DNA of 64,000 nucleotides from Ahaetulla prasina. Its lineage: Eukaryota; Chordata; Lepidosauria; Squamata; Colubridae. The notes beneath the pieces are model-generated. The model saw only the letters and a program-made list of their open reading frames with translations. It had not been told where the DNA came from and searched no databases. Positions 1 to 11,238 of the stretch are shown piece by piece. Positions within the stretch are counted from its first letter, which is position 1; each line of letters opens with the position of its first letter. The translations under genes and the position numbers were made by a program. Where the stretch lies: NCBI RefSeq assembly GCF_028640845.1, contig NC_080543.1:13797858-13861857 (forward strand), in the 5' to 3' direction.

Positions 1-209
1 CTTTGTGGAGTGAATATGACTCATAAGTTACTGATAAGCTACTAACGAGTGCAAATAAGCCGTTTCGCTTCAATTAAAGATTGTCGTCCTTGATCTTCAT
101 CAAGACCCTCTGTAAAATTGGTTTGACTGCTGTCCTTTGATCTTCACTAAGACTCTTTGAAAATTGGAATCCCAGTTTGAGAAATTTTTTGGTTTTTTTT
201 TTTTTCAAA
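1..209 (+). promoter_or_regulatory. L1 5'UTR with imperfect tandem repeat
   Basis: The stretch before the ORF1 ATG at 210 should hold the internal promoter of the L1. It contains two imperfect copies of a roughly 45-base motif (about 80-120 and 126-168), both carrying GATCTTCA.(C/T).AAGAC and ending in AAAATTGG. A T-run precedes the ATG. No specific factor site is claimed. Confidence 0.55.
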
Positions 210-1118
210 ATGACTCAACAACTTTCAGAAACGCAGCAAATTGCTGCAGCTTTAAATAAAATTGGGGAAAAAATAGCAGCACTATCAGAGCGTATAGATA
301 ATTTGACATTTAAACTGACATCCGAAGTGCAAAATTTAAAGCAAGATATGAATGATAACTTTGCTAAACAAAAAGAGGAAATGACAATGATTAAAGATGA
401 AATGGAGCAGCTGCATGTGCATGAGGCAAAAGTAGATCGGCAAATTGGCAAAATATTTTATAAAAATGAGCAGCAAGATAAGAGAATTTGTCTTTTGGAA
501 GAAGAGATGAGGAAATATAATTTTGTTATTAGAGGAATCTCGAAGAAAGGAAGATAAATTGAAACAGCGGGTTTTGAAATGGATTAATGATTTGGATACG
601 CAACTTACGTTCACAATAGCAGACCTGGCAAGTGTTTTAGAATTGGATATAGAAGGCAAAATGGTTCTAACAGGAATGTGCTTGTCAGGTTCGCAAATCT
701 TGGTGATAAGTTGGAAGTTATGGCCAAGTTAAGAGAGTTGGGAGATGCTTTGAAGTTTGAAGGAAGACTATTCAAGTCTTCCCGGATATATCAAGAGAAG
801 AAAGGGCATGGAGATTTTTTAAAACCAATTACAAAAGTTTTGAGAGATAATGGAATTAAATACAATTGGAGGCCACCACAACAATTGAAATTTTTTATAA
901 AGGAAGGATGCGTACAATCACCCCAGATATAGATGCATTATTATATTTACGGAGCTTGGACTGATTGAGATGGAGGATTTAATGGAGATAAAAGATCAAA
1001 TGCTTCAGATGGGTGGAACATACGTGGAAACATCAATCTCAGAAGAAGAAAAAGGGGCTATTGGAGGCAAGACTCAAAGGGTTAAAGAGGAAAGAAATAT
1101 CACCTGTGTTGGTTGAAC
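210..1118 (+). pseudogene. L1 ORF1p-like RNA-binding protein, frameshifted
   Basis: ORF1p is the trimeric nucleic-acid chaperone that coats L1 RNA in the cytoplasm. The ATG at 210 was chosen because it starts a long heptad-rich coiled coil (roughly residues 10-105, rich in E, K, L and I), followed by NFVIRGI, the start of the RRM-like core. Frame is lost near 540. The core resumes at about 678 with VLVRFANLGDK and LRELGDALKFEGRLF, then the C-terminal domain with KPITKVLRDNGIKYNW and an LRSLGL-like end. The frame probably ended at a TGA near 1118. At least two or three indels break it. The domain order is that of the L1 family; function is inferred from it. Confidence 0.85.
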
Positions 1119-1458
1119 AGAAGAAGAGTCGTGAGGATACAGTAGGAGAAGAAGCAGATAAGAGTCTTGGAAAATATGAAGCTGAATGCGGGTCATCGCT
1201 ATCTTTTTTTTTGAGTGATGAATTTAAATAGACAGCCCGAAAGAAGTGCCCGGCATTGGCACGTCCCTCTCCCCCATTCTCTTTATAGAGGCGAAACCGA
1301 TGAGGATGTGGGGGAAGAAGATTGTTTGTACTTTATTGTTTGTTTTGTTTTTTGTTTTTTTTCTGTTTTCTTATTGTTGTTCATATGGTAGTTTAATGTC
1401 GGGTGGTGGGGGGCACAGAAAGGAAGATGCGGGATAGGATTAAAAATTTATATTTTAA

Positions 1459-4400
1459 ATGGGAGTTATAAAAATAATGTCATGGAATGTGAAGGGTACA
1501 GGAATCAGATTAAAAGAAGAAGATTGGAGCTTAAGATTAAAAGGATTTACCAGACATTTTATTTTTACAAGAAACTCATCAGAAATCTGAAGATTCAAAT
1601 AGAATGTATATAAAAGGTATGCAAATATATGAAAAGCATTTGGAACTTCAAAAGCTAGAGGAGTTGCAACACTGATATCAGATAGGGTGTACTTTGAAAA
1701 CATAAGGTAATTTTGGATGAAGATGGAAGATATGTAATAATTGTTGGAAATCTTAATGAGGAAAAAGTGACACTTGTTAATTTATATTTACGAATGAAAA
1801 CAAAGAGAATTTCTTGAAAAATAACAAAATTTTGGAGAATGAAAGTATAGGGAAAGTAATTGTGGCTGGGGATTTTAATTTAATCAGAGATAAAATAGAC
1901 AGTACTAATCCCACCCGCTGTGGAGGAGCAAATAAAATGGGGATTTTAAATATGTGGATGCTTCGAAACGGCGTGGTTGATGTGTGGAGAGAGGTTAAAG
2001 GAATTGAGAGAGTATACACTTTTTTCTAAGATATATAATACATATTCTAGAATTGATTATATTTTTCTTTCTAAAGATTTGTTGAATAATGTGGATAAGG
2101 TAGATGTGGGAATTTAAAGATTCTGATCATGCAGAAGTTATGGTGGACTTAGATTTTAATTTTGAGAAAAAGAAGCTATTGGAGATATGACGAGAAATTG
2201 TATAAAATGAAAAGGATAAAAATGGATACTTAAAAATTGGAGGAAAGTTGGAGATTAAATGATAACGGGAGGTTAAATTTGAAATTGTTTGGGATGCGAT
2301 GAAAGCGGTGTTTAGAGGAGAGTATTAAATTATCAAGTAGGAAATATAAAAATTATAAAATTAAAATGGAAAGAGATAAAAATAAGATTAAAAGAAGAAG
2401 ATTGGAGCTTAAGATTAAAAGGATTTACCAGACATTTTATTTTTACAAGAAACTCATCAGAAATCTGAAGATTCAAATAGAATGTATATAAAAGGTATGC
2501 AAATATATGAAAAGCATTTGGAACTTCAAAAGCTAGAGGAGTTGCAACACTGATATCAGATAGGGTGTACTTTGAAAACATAAGGTAATTTTGGATGAAG
2601 ATGGAAGATATGTAATAATTGTTGGAAATCTTAATGAGGAAAAAGTGACACTTGTTAATTTATATTTACCGAATGAAAACAAAGAGAATTTCTTGAAAAA
2701 TAACAAAATTTTGGAGAATGAAAGTGTAGGGAAAGTAATTGTGGCTGGGGATTTTAATTAATCAGAGATAAAATAGACAGTACTAATCCCACCCGCTGTG
2801 GAGGAGCAAATAAAATGGGGATTTTAAATATGTGGATGCTTCAAACGGCGTGGTTGATGTGTGGAGAGAGGTTAAAGGAATTGAGAGAGTATACACTTTT
2901 TTCTAAGATATATAATACATATTCTAGAATTGATTATATTTTTCTTTCTAAAGATTTGTTGAATAATGTGGATAAGGTAGATGTGGGAATTTAAAGATTC
3001 TGATCATGCAGAAGTTATGGTGGACTTAGATTTTAATTTTGAGAAAAAGAAGCTATTGGAGATATGACGAGAAATTGTATAAAATGAAAAGGATAAAAAT
3101 GGATACTTAAAAATTGGAGGAAAGTTGGAGATTAAATGATAACGGGAGGTTAAATTTGAAATTGTTTGGGATGCGATGAAAGCGGTGTTTAGAGGAGAGT
3201 ATTAAATTATCAAGTAGGAAATATAAAAATTATAAAATTAAAATGGAAAGAGATAAAAATAAGATTAAAGAATTGGAAAATCAATTTTGCTTACTAAAGA
3301 AAAAAATTCTTCAGGAGCTTAATATGTTAAGAAATAAAATGATAGAAGAAGATACAGAGTTAGTAAAAAGAAATTTGAGATTTTAAATAGGAATTTTTGA
3401 ATTTAGTAATAGAAATTCTAAATTATTGGCAAAGATGGCGAAAGATAAAAGAGAGAAGAGAGAAATTGAGTTTTGATAGATGATAGAGGTATAAGATGTT
3501 ATAAAAATTAGAGAAATGTGAAGTGGTTAGAAACTTTTTCAGAATCTATATTCAAAGAAACCAATTAATCGGGGAAAATTGCAAAGCTATTTAGAAAAGT
3601 ATGTGGTGAAAATTGATCAAACATATAAGGAATTGATGGAAGAAGATATAACACAAGATGAGATTAATGGAATAATACAAAAATTAAAATTAGGGAAAGC
3701 TCCAGGTGAGGATGGATTACCTGTTGAGTTTTATAAAGAATTTAAAGAATTAATAATACCAAGACTGCAAAAATTATTCAATGGAATATTACATGGTGAG
3801 GAAGTACCTTCGTCATGGAATAGAACGGTGATATCCTAATTCCTAAACCAGATAAAGATTTAGAAAGGATTGAGTCCTATCGCCCATTTCTTTAATTAAT
3901 CAGGATGCAAAGATATTTACTGCTATTATAAGTAATAGATTAAATAGATTTATAGATAGATATATAAGTTATAATCAAGTAGGCTTTGTGAAGGGTAGAT
4001 ACATGAGTGATATTGTTAGAAGAGTATTAAATATTATAGATGTAGCTGAATATAATGGTGATAAAATTGGTATAGTATCATTGGATATTTTTAAAGCTTT
4101 TGATTCTGTACAATGGGAAACAATTAAAGTAATTGTGGAGGCTTTAGGCTTTGGTAATAAGTTTATACATGTTATTTCAAAATTGTACCAAAAGAGCAGT
4201 GCAAGAGTGAAGGTGAATGGAATATTAACTGAAGAGATAAAATTAGAAGCTGGTACGAGACAAGGATGTCCCTGTCCCCAACATTATTTTTATTGGCTAT
4301 GGAAATATTGACAAAATGATAGAAAAGATGAAGAATTAGAAGGATATAAGGGTATAAGATAAATTTGTATGCGGATGATACTTTAATTATTTTGAAAATG

Positions 4401-6068
4401 TAGAGAAAGATTTGAAAAGATATATAAGCATTTGATAGAATTTGAAGAAATGACAGGATTGAAAGTAAATTGGTCAAAGTCAGAATTATTGATGGATAGT
4501 AATGGTAATGAGTCTGAGAATATGCAAGAGCAATTTGGGATAAGGATTAAAACACATTGAAATATTTGGGTATAGTGCTTTCACTTAAGGTTAAAGAATT
4601 GAAAAACTTAATTATGATGTGGTGATTAACGAAATTGAGAAGAAGATAGATAAATATAAAATTTTAAAGTTGTCTTGGTTTGGTAGAATTGCAATGTGTA
4701 AGATGATGTTGCTGCCCAAGTTCAACTTTTTATTCGAGATGCTACCACTAAATCTGACAGAGAAAGATATTGAAGGATATCAGAAAAACTGGATAAATTT
4801 TGCAATGGTGGCAAAAGACCCAGATTAGTGAAGAAAATGTGGTATCAAAATCAAAAGGAAGGTGGATTAGGAATCCCCAAATTATTTAATTATTACTGTG
4901 CGTATGGTATCCGGATAGTGGTAAAAATACTTAAAGGTGAAGATAATTATTGGAGAGATTTAGAGTTAAGGGATATAGAGAAATTTGGATCAAGGTGGTT
5001 TTAGATAAAGCAAATTTAAAATGTGTAAGTAGAAGTTATTGGTTAAAGGATTAAGTAAAATGTGGAACAAATTTGTTAAAATTTTAATTCGGATATAATC
5101 TTTTGGGGAGACAACTGAATTTGGCCGATTAAAAATAATATAAAACGAATGAAGTGATTAAAGAGGAAAATATAGAAATTATTAAAGATTGGATAAAAGT
5201 TATGGGAAATGAAAGGAGGAATAAAGAAATTATTGAAAAATTAGGGTTAAGTTGGTTTGAAAAATACAGATAGAAAATGGACAAAAAACTAAAGGAAAAT
5301 TATTCGATAAATAGATGTGAAACTGAATTTGAATATTTAGTATCTCGGATTATGAAAGATGAAATTGGGCTAAAGGGACTCGTTAGTAGGGTTTATAAGA
5401 TTATAAATTCTGATGAAAAATTACAAAGAGTGATGAGGACAAATTGGGAAAAAGATCTTAATATTGAAATACCAGAATCAGATTGGAATGTGAATTGGAA
5501 GAGTAGAATTATGAGAACTTTATCTATAAGGATTAAAGAGCACAATTATAAAGTTGTTTGGAAATGGTATTTGACTCCAGTAAGATTGTCACAAATGGAT
5601 AAAAACTAGTAAAAATGTTGGAGATGTGAGATGGAATTGGGGACTTATGACCATATGTGGTATAATTGTGATAAGGTTAAAAAGTTTTGCCAACAATTGG
5701 AGAAAATGATATTTGAAATGATGGGGAAAGTAATAACATTGAGAGTGGAAACTATATTATTGTTGGTAATTAAGGAAATAGAATTAACAAAATATGAAAA
5801 AGAATTGATTAGAATTATGATTATAATAGGTAGAATTATAATAGCTAGATATTGGAAACTAGATGTGATTTTTAGAATAGAAGAGTGGAATTCTGAAATG
5901 TGGAAATTAGCTTTAAATGATAAAATGACATGTGATATTAAAATTAGAAGTGGTGTGTATAAAGAAGATATTTTCTGGAAGACTTGGAAACCATTTGTGG
6001 ACTTTGCGCTTGGAACATTGGACGCTTCAGTACCTGTACCTCGAGAACGTGGATTTTGGCAATCATGA
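1459..6068 (+). pseudogene. L1 ORF2p-like endonuclease/reverse transcriptase, frameshifted
   Basis: ORF2p nicks target DNA and reverse transcribes L1 RNA at the nick. The ATG at 1459 is followed by IMSWNVKG, the APE-endonuclease opening. PDILFLQETHQ and VAGDFNLI endonuclease motifs are readable across frames. The RT follows: LGKAPGEDGLPVEFYK (about 3690), LIPKPDKD and ESYRP (3840-3885), YNQVGFVKGRY (3970), LDIFKAFDSV (4080; most L1s have an A or E where this has I or F), GTRQGCP (4255) and NLYADDTLI (4360). The C-terminal knuckle CWRC...HMWYNC lies at 5615-5670. Frame is lost many times, and 1513-2390 is duplicated, so the endonuclease region is present twice. It is decayed beyond any activity. 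Confidence 0.92.
1513..3267 (+). repeat. Direct tandem duplication inside L1 ORF2 (about 878 bp x 2)
   Basis: Bases 1513-2390 recur at 2391-3267 almost unchanged. The offset is 878 bases at the left and 877 at the right. The junction falls in AGATTAAAAG/AGATTAAAG microhomology. Differences I can see are one extra C in copy 2 (TTTACCGAATG), a missing T in its ATTTTAATTAATC, a missing G in its CTTCAAACGG, and a single A/G change. The very low divergence means a recent event or an assembly duplication. Confidence 0.95.
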
Positions 6069-6193
6069 GGATATATCCGAAGACCCAAATCTTCCTTTTA
6101 TGTATAGCACAAGGGTGTAATAATGTATTTTCTTTTTGTTTGTTTGTTGCAAAAAAAAATAATAAAAAAAATAAATTAAAAAAAAAAAAAATT

Positions 6194-6780
6194 AGATTCA
6201 GTGACTTATTTCCCCGTTATTTTCTTTAGTTCAAGGACAAATTTGGAAAAAAAAAACCACAGTGGTTCTGAACTCAATTGGGCAGGAATCTGAATGAATC
6301 GTATTCAGAAGAGATTCCCACTGGAATCTCTGATCAAAATTTCTGTAGGTCTGCCTTCAAGAATTTTCAATCTGTATCCAGCTCACAAAGCACATGTTTA
6401 ATGTTCCTATTTTTAGTTGTATACTTGGTGGTTTTGTTATTCGAGATTTTGTTATTCGAGGCTTTTGCCACGAGGGTTGATGAATTTAATATGATGTCTG
6501 TTCAGCTTCTTGTTCTGTCAAGGAGGAAAAACTGAAGGGAATTTGCAAACCAGTAGGGAAGGTAAGTAAATCCCACCTCTGACCTCCCACCTATGTAATT
6601 CAGTGTATTCCAATGCATCTGTTTGGAGCTGACTCTGAAACACTGAAGAGTGGTATAATTTCATGTTATTCTATGCTTTTTTCAATTACTCAGAGGCTAC
6701 CAACCTTCATACTTCACAGACCATTGTTCTATGTTGCTCTTTGTAACATTGAAACTGTTTTTTTTTCTTCCATTCAATCT
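6194..6780. other. No recognised feature
   Basis: Single-copy-looking, moderately AT-rich sequence after the L1 tail. Short open frames are present but have no family features and no splice-site context I would defend. Confidence 0.5.
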
Positions 6781-7043
6781 TTTTTTTTTATTTGCATTTA
6801 TATCTCGCCCTTCTCCGAAGACTCAGGGCGGCTTACACTATGTCAAGCAATAGTCTTCATCCATTTGTATATTATATACAAAGTCAACTTATTGCCCCCA
6901 ACAATCTGGGTCCTCATTTTACCTATCTTATAAAGGATGGAAGGCTGAGTCAACCTTGGGCCTGGTGGGACTTGAACCTGCAGTAATTGCAAGCAGCTGC
7001 TGTTAATAACAGACTGCATTAGTCTGTTGAGCCACCATATCAA
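6781..7043 (-). mobile_element. tRNA-head SINE with L2-like 3' tail
   Basis: Read on the minus strand, a tRNA-like head (GGTGGCTCAACAGACTAA and a B-box-like GGTTCAAGTCCCACC) is followed by a middle shared with the MIR-like SINEs here. The tail is GCCCTGAGTCTTCGGAGAAG then GGGCG(A)GATATAAATGC, the same sequence that ends the L2-like LINEs in this window. A T-run on the plus strand is its A-tail. A second copy is at 27750-28012. Confidence 0.75.
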
Positions 7044-7068
7044 TTTCTGGAGACTGCCTGGATAAGTC

Positions 7069-7622
7069 CTTACAGTTTTCTTGGCAAGTTTATTTTCAGA
7101 AGTGGTTTGCCATGGCCTTCTTCCTAGGGTCGAGAGAAAGTAACTGGCCCAAGATTAAGGTAAAGGTAAAGGTTCCCCTCGCACATATGTGCTAGTCGTT
7201 GCCGACTCTAGGGGGCGGTGCTAATCTCTGTTTCAAAGCCGAAGAGCCAGCGCTGTCCAAAGACATCTCCGTGGTCATGTGGCTGGCATGACTCAACACC
7301 AAAGGCGCACGGAACACTGTTACCTTCCCACCAAAGGTGGTTCCTATTTTTTCTACTTGCATTTTTACGTGCTTTCGAAACTGCTAGGTTGGCAGAAGCT
7401 GGGACAAGTAACGGGAGCTCACCCTGTTACACGGCAGCACTAGGGATTCGAACCGCTGAGCTGCAGACCTTTCGATCGACAAGTTCAATGTCCTAGCCCA
7501 TGAGCCACCGCATCCCAAGATTACCCAGCTTCAAAAATGGGACTGAAACTCATGGTTTCCAAGTTTCCAACCAGATGCCTTAACTACTACACCAAATTGA
7601 CCCTCAACGTTGTAGCTAAAGA
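7069..7622 (-). mobile_element. Older tRNA-derived SINE, split by a younger SINE
   Basis: The two flanks 7069-7147 and 7524-7622 join into one minus-strand SINE: its tail contains TGACTGGCCCAAG, its middle ACTCATGGTTTCC, and its head ends with the complement of a TAGTAGTTAAGGC tRNA-like A box. The same family occurs at 24721, 26195, 50026 and 51097. It was interrupted by the SINE at 7158. Confidence 0.75.
7148..7523 (-). mobile_element. tRNA-derived squamate SINE with 10-bp TSD
   Basis: A full SINE on the minus strand starts with GGATGCGGTGGCTCATGGGC, carries the B-box-like GGTTCGAATCCCTAG, and ends in ACCTTTACCTTTACCTTA. It is flanked by the perfect duplication CCCAAGATTA at 7148-7157 and 7514-7523. 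The family resembles the Sauria-type SINE; I cannot verify the name. Other copies are at 14903, 16081, 20267, 28388 and 46672. Confidence 0.88.
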
Positions 7623-7744
7623 TGTGCGTATCAGTATAAATTTGGCCCAAATCAATATAATAAGTATCCCCACCTTCTTTCACCAGACAGTAAATTTGGA
7701 ATTTGATTTATTTTTAGTATTTATTTATTTTTTTTAGAAAATAT

Positions 7745-7975
7745 ATTTATTTTATACTCTGTCCCATGGTTACAATGCAATATTGCAGGATAAATTCTGC
7801 CCACACTCTGGAGTTTGATCCTGACAGGCTCAAGGTTGACTCAGCCTTCCATCCTCCCAAGGTCAGTAAAATGAGGACACAGATTGTTGGGGGAAATATG
7901 CTGACTCTATAAATTGCTCAGAGAGTGCTTTAAAGCAGTAAGGAGTGGTATGTAAGTCTAAGTACTATTGAAATT
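7745..7975 (+). mobile_element. MIR-like SINE (CORE/tail type)
   Basis: It carries GTTTGATCCTGACAGGCTCA, then a central block with GTAAAATGAGGACACAGATT, and a tail ending in TAAGTCTAAGTACTATTG. The same layout recurs at 31080, 39381, 55559, 60806 and, inverted, at 62795. The tRNA-like head is degraded here. Confidence 0.75.
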
Positions 7976-8580
7976 AGAATCAGAATAGAGCTGAAAGAGA
8001 CTTTGGAGGTCTTCTAGTCCAGGCCGCTGCTCAACCTGGAGATTCTATACCAGTGTTGTTGAACCTATGGCACGCATGCCAAAAGTGGCACGTGAAACCA
8101 TCCTGCGAAGAATGCACAGCTTTGCTGGCTCCTATTGCACATTCCTGTGATCACACGTGCACCGGGCAGCTGGCCATCGCGTGCGTGGTAGTGGTGGAAC
8201 CCAGAAGAGCGGCGTTCCGTCACAAATGCGCAGGCCGGCACCCGGCCTTCCGGGTTGACGTTGTGCATATGCATGATGGCCAGCTATTTGTCGGACGTGC
8301 TTCCATGCCAGTATCCGGGTGTTCGGGTGCCAGCTCGCGCATGTGTGATGGACTGCCGCTCTTCTAGATATTGGCACTCCCCCACCGCGTGAAGGCCAGT
8401 GGGGCCACACATACCTTGCGGGATGGTTTCACATGCCACTTCCGGCACCCAGGCCGGCACGCGGGCATGTCCAAGGTTCACCATCATGGTCCTATACCAT
8501 TTCAAACAAGTGACTGTTCAGGCCCTTTTTAGAAACCTCCTGTGATGAAGCACTCACAACTTCTGAAAGCAAGCTATTTG
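7976..8580 (-). mobile_element. CR1 LINE 3' end, split by a hAT MITE
   Basis: Flanks 7976-8050 and 8490-8580 read as the minus-strand 3' end of a CR1 LINE: the plus strand shows GGAGGTCTTCTAGTCCA and later CACAACTTCTGAAAGCAAGC, which complement the end of the CR1 ORF and its short 3'UTR. The 8051-8489 element interrupts it. Confidence 0.75.
8051..8489 (+). mobile_element. hAT-type MITE, 439 bp
   Basis: Ends are CAGTGTTGTTGAACCTATGG and the inverted CCAAGGTTCACCATCATGG. Flanking 8-bp duplications are TTCTATAC (8043-8050) and TCCTATAC (8490-8497), 7 of 8 matching. The interior is GC-rich with many GCACG motifs. A sister copy is at 56112-56546. No transposase is encoded. Confidence 0.8.
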
Positions 8581-8935
8581 TAAATATTGCTATTTATATA
8601 TCCAGCTCAACCCTATATTTATTTTATTTCTATCTCACATTCCAGTACCAATCTTCTGATATTTCCCCGAAGTCTGACTATTTTTAAAGACGGGCAGATT
8701 CCACTTGTACAACCAATACAGCTGCACCACTTTCTTTTTTTTAACCGACATATGTTTCAGAACTCTCTTCAAGCATGGTAATTAATAGGACCGACATATC
8801 TGAACAGAAAGTTTAATCACATATTTCTGCCCCTGAGCAATAATCATTTTAGTGTATTGATAATGAGAACACCATAATTAAGAGCACATTATGAACATTC
8901 TCTAAAATGGTTGACAGTGGAGGTATGTTATACAG
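8581..8935. other. No recognised feature
   Basis: AT-rich single-copy-looking sequence. I see no repeat family or coding signal. Confidence 0.5.
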
Positions 8936-10142
8936 CAGTGATGGCTAACCTTTTTGTTGTTGCGTGCCAAAAGCGTGTGTGCACCCCACCCATAATGCAA
9001 TGCGTGCACAACACACACACATGTGGGCCCTGTCCCCCTGTGCATGCAACACCCCCCTGCTCCATTTTGGGCATAGTGGGCCTCCCTGCAGCCTCCTGGG
9101 AGCAAAAATTGGCTGGGGGGGGGAACCTGTTGTGACTCCGGCCCCCGATCCTGTCCTCATGAAGGAGGATCACTTGAAGAGTGAGGGAGAGGAGCCGACA
9201 AGGCCTCCCTCTCCAGGTCCCTCCTTCTGGCAACGCCTCAAGTGCCAGGGAAGGCCAGGAAGAAGGCGTGTCAGAGCCCTCACAGATAGAGGACAAGGAG
9301 GATCAATCCTGGATTGATCCTAGGCAGCGTCAGAAAGAGAGGTGTGTACAGCAGAGGAAGAGGTGTGGCAGGCCCAGAGAGTGCTGAGTCACTGAGCCAC
9401 ACCCCACAGGGGATAAAAGCGGGTGGAGTTGCCATCTGGCCCTTGTGACGGACAAAAGCTACCAAGTGCAAACTGCAGATCGGTCGTTTGGGAGTTAAAG
9501 GCCTGGACTGTGCAAAGGCTCTTTTTCTGTGAGCTCTTGTCAACGGATCTTGGACACGTGGTCTTCTGTCTCCGTAAGAGATAAAGAACTCAGAACTTGC
9601 CAGGCCGTTGTAATGTAGCTGCCAAGTCTTGCTTTCACTACAGAAAATCAGATCTGTTGCAAATATAAAGGACTGTGGGACGCGTTTCTCTGCGTCTTCT
9701 CTGTGAAGTGGGGAGGGGGACACAACAGGTACCACTGCAACTCCCCGCGCCCCATTTTGGTCATAGTAGGCCTCTCTGCAGCCTCCTGGGAGCAAAAGCA
9801 GGCCGTGGGAGGGTCACGCTGCAACTCGCGTGCCTCGTTTGGGCCTAGTAGGCCTCCCTGCATTTATAACCCATAATTTAATACATTTGTGACCCCCCAT
9901 GCACACCCCACCCACCTACCTGCACATGCCCCCCTGCGCTCCCCCGTTCCCCATGCATCTGTGCATGTCTCTTGCATGCACCCCCATTCCCCGCATATGC
10001 ATGGCAGAGACCCAAAAATCAGCTGGCTAGTGGGAGGCTTGCGCGCATGCACAAGGGAGCTGAGCTGGGGCGGCGACTCGCGTGCCCGAAGAGAGGGCTC
10101 TGCGTGCCACTTGTGGCACGCGTACCATAGGTTCGCCATCAC
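8936..10142 (+). mobile_element. hAT-type MITE with internal tandem repeats, split by an LTR
   Basis: It opens with CAGTGATGGCTAACC and closes with GGTTCGCCATCAC, inverted versions of one another. Inside, a unit containing GCAGCCTCCTGGGAGCAAAA occurs at about 9089 and 9778, with a shorter form near 9838. A solo LTR (9128-9727) sits between the first two. Flanking 8-bp duplications do not match clearly, so the edges are approximate. Confidence 0.65.
9128..9727 (+). mobile_element. Solo LTR (LTR type C), 600 bp
   Basis: Begins TGTTGTGACTCC and ends GGGGACACAACA, the TG...CA form of a retroviral or Gypsy-type LTR. A TATA-like GGGGATAAAAGCGG lies at about 9410. From base 2 a frame stays open, reading acidic and Pro/Ser-rich sequence, but one indel breaks it before the conserved end (DPRQRQKERCVQQRKR, stop near 9387). 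No internal retroelement region accompanies it. The flanks GGAACC/GGTACC are not a clean duplication. Confidence 0.75.
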
Positions 10143-10848
10143 ATTTACGAAGGAAGAAAGATGACATTTACAGAAATATACACAACCGTGAGAAAGAAGA
10201 TAATATTTGGTTGTAGTTCAGAAAGAGATTTTCTTCCTTTACTGGCAAAAATTGTCAGCTCTAGAGCAAAATCAAGACTTGCCAATTTCTGTTATTATAG
10301 CTAATTTCAATAAAAGTACTTTTAGCTGTCCTCCAGTTTTTATTTCACGATCTGGTTTACTGCACAGCATATCTACCCAGCATCCCTTCTCTTCTCCCAA
10401 AATACTCTCTGCTGGCTTATACCTGACCTTGCTTTGGATTTTCTTAATAGGAGTCACCTTGAATTATGGGATGCCTTTGAGGTTACAAAGGTTATTCTTA
10501 TGGCCAAAGCTGTTCGTTATCACATGCTAGATTAAACCCTCCTTTTGTTAACTAAAAGAATCTTTAAAAATCAAACGTGCTAGGAACCCAATGGACCTGA
10601 AGGAAAATATCAGCAAAAGCCCTGAAATGCATGAACATCAGATTTCAAAAATCCAGGTAGTAACTGGATCTCATTTTGTTTTTAGTACAAAATGTATTGA
10701 AGATTATTATTATTATTTATTTACAACATTAAAAAGAGAAATGCAAAATATAAAGGAAGGGTTAGAAAAGTGAAAAGAAAAAAAGTGTTAAAGCAATTAA
10801 AAGAGGGGGGGGGAAAGAAGAAGAAAATAGCAAGATACTTAGGAAACC
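10143..10848. other. No recognised feature
   Basis: Single-copy-looking sequence with a G-run at about 10806. Short frames here have no recognisable domain. Confidence 0.45.
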
Positions 10849-11030
10849 AGGGCAAAAGAAGAAGGGGATGGCAGAGAATGAGGTGGCTAGATGGAGTCAT
10901 TGAAGCAGCAGGCGTGAGCTTAAATGGACTCTAGAGGATGGTAGCAGATAGGAAGGCCTGGAGGAATGTGGTCCATGGGGTCGCGATGGGTCGGACATGA
11001 CTTCACAACTAACAACAACAAAATATGTTT
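10849..11030 (+). mobile_element. Bov-B (RTE clade) LINE 3' end
   Basis: The last part of a Bov-B ORF and its 3' end: AGAATGAGGTGGCTAGATGG, then GGTCGCGATGGGTCGGACAT and a CAACTAACAACAACA tail. It is 5'-truncated, as usual for LINE copies. Bov-B is the family known for horizontal transfer between squamates and ruminants. Confidence 0.88.
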
Positions 11031-11238
11031 AAGATGTGGGAGACCCCACCCCGGTGTGAGGTCGGCTTTGACCCTCCTTGACCTGGTTCTGCCAAATAGC
11101 TTGGGGGTTCCAAAGGGGGAGTATTGCAGTAGAGGCGGTTGGTTGATTAACAATGGAGCCCACCTCGTACCCATCCTGCTCCTGTTCTCCCTATCTTTTA
11201 ATTGCGCTGTGAAGTTCTGGACTTTATGCTAACTTATT
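11031..11238. other. Unassigned segment between two Bov-B copies
   Basis: GC-rich sequence with GGGAGACCCCACCCCGG, unlike the flanking Bov-B. It may be the remnant of another inserted element; I do not recognise it. Confidence 0.35.

Larger units (their letters stand above)
1..6193 (+). mobile_element. L1-type LINE, near full-length, inactive
   Basis: A vertebrate L1 non-LTR retrotransposon is laid out in order: 5'UTR (to 209), ORF1 (210-1118), intergenic spacer, ORF2 (from 1459) and an A-rich tail (about 6150-6193). ORF1 shows coiled coil plus RNA-binding core. ORF2 shows endonuclease, reverse transcriptase with a YADD catalytic box, and a C-terminal Cys/His knuckle. Both frames carry many single-base indels, and ORF2 has an internal tandem duplication, so the copy cannot be active. 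The window starts at or inside the 5'UTR, so the true 5' end and a target-site duplication cannot be judged. Many of the breaks are one-base indels in runs of the same base, which could be decay or partly sequencing error. Confidence 0.93.

Noticed and set aside
7148..7523. tRNA gene
   Set aside because: The A- and B-box-like text belongs to SINE heads. They are degenerate, lack a foldable full tRNA, and are followed by SINE bodies with target duplications.
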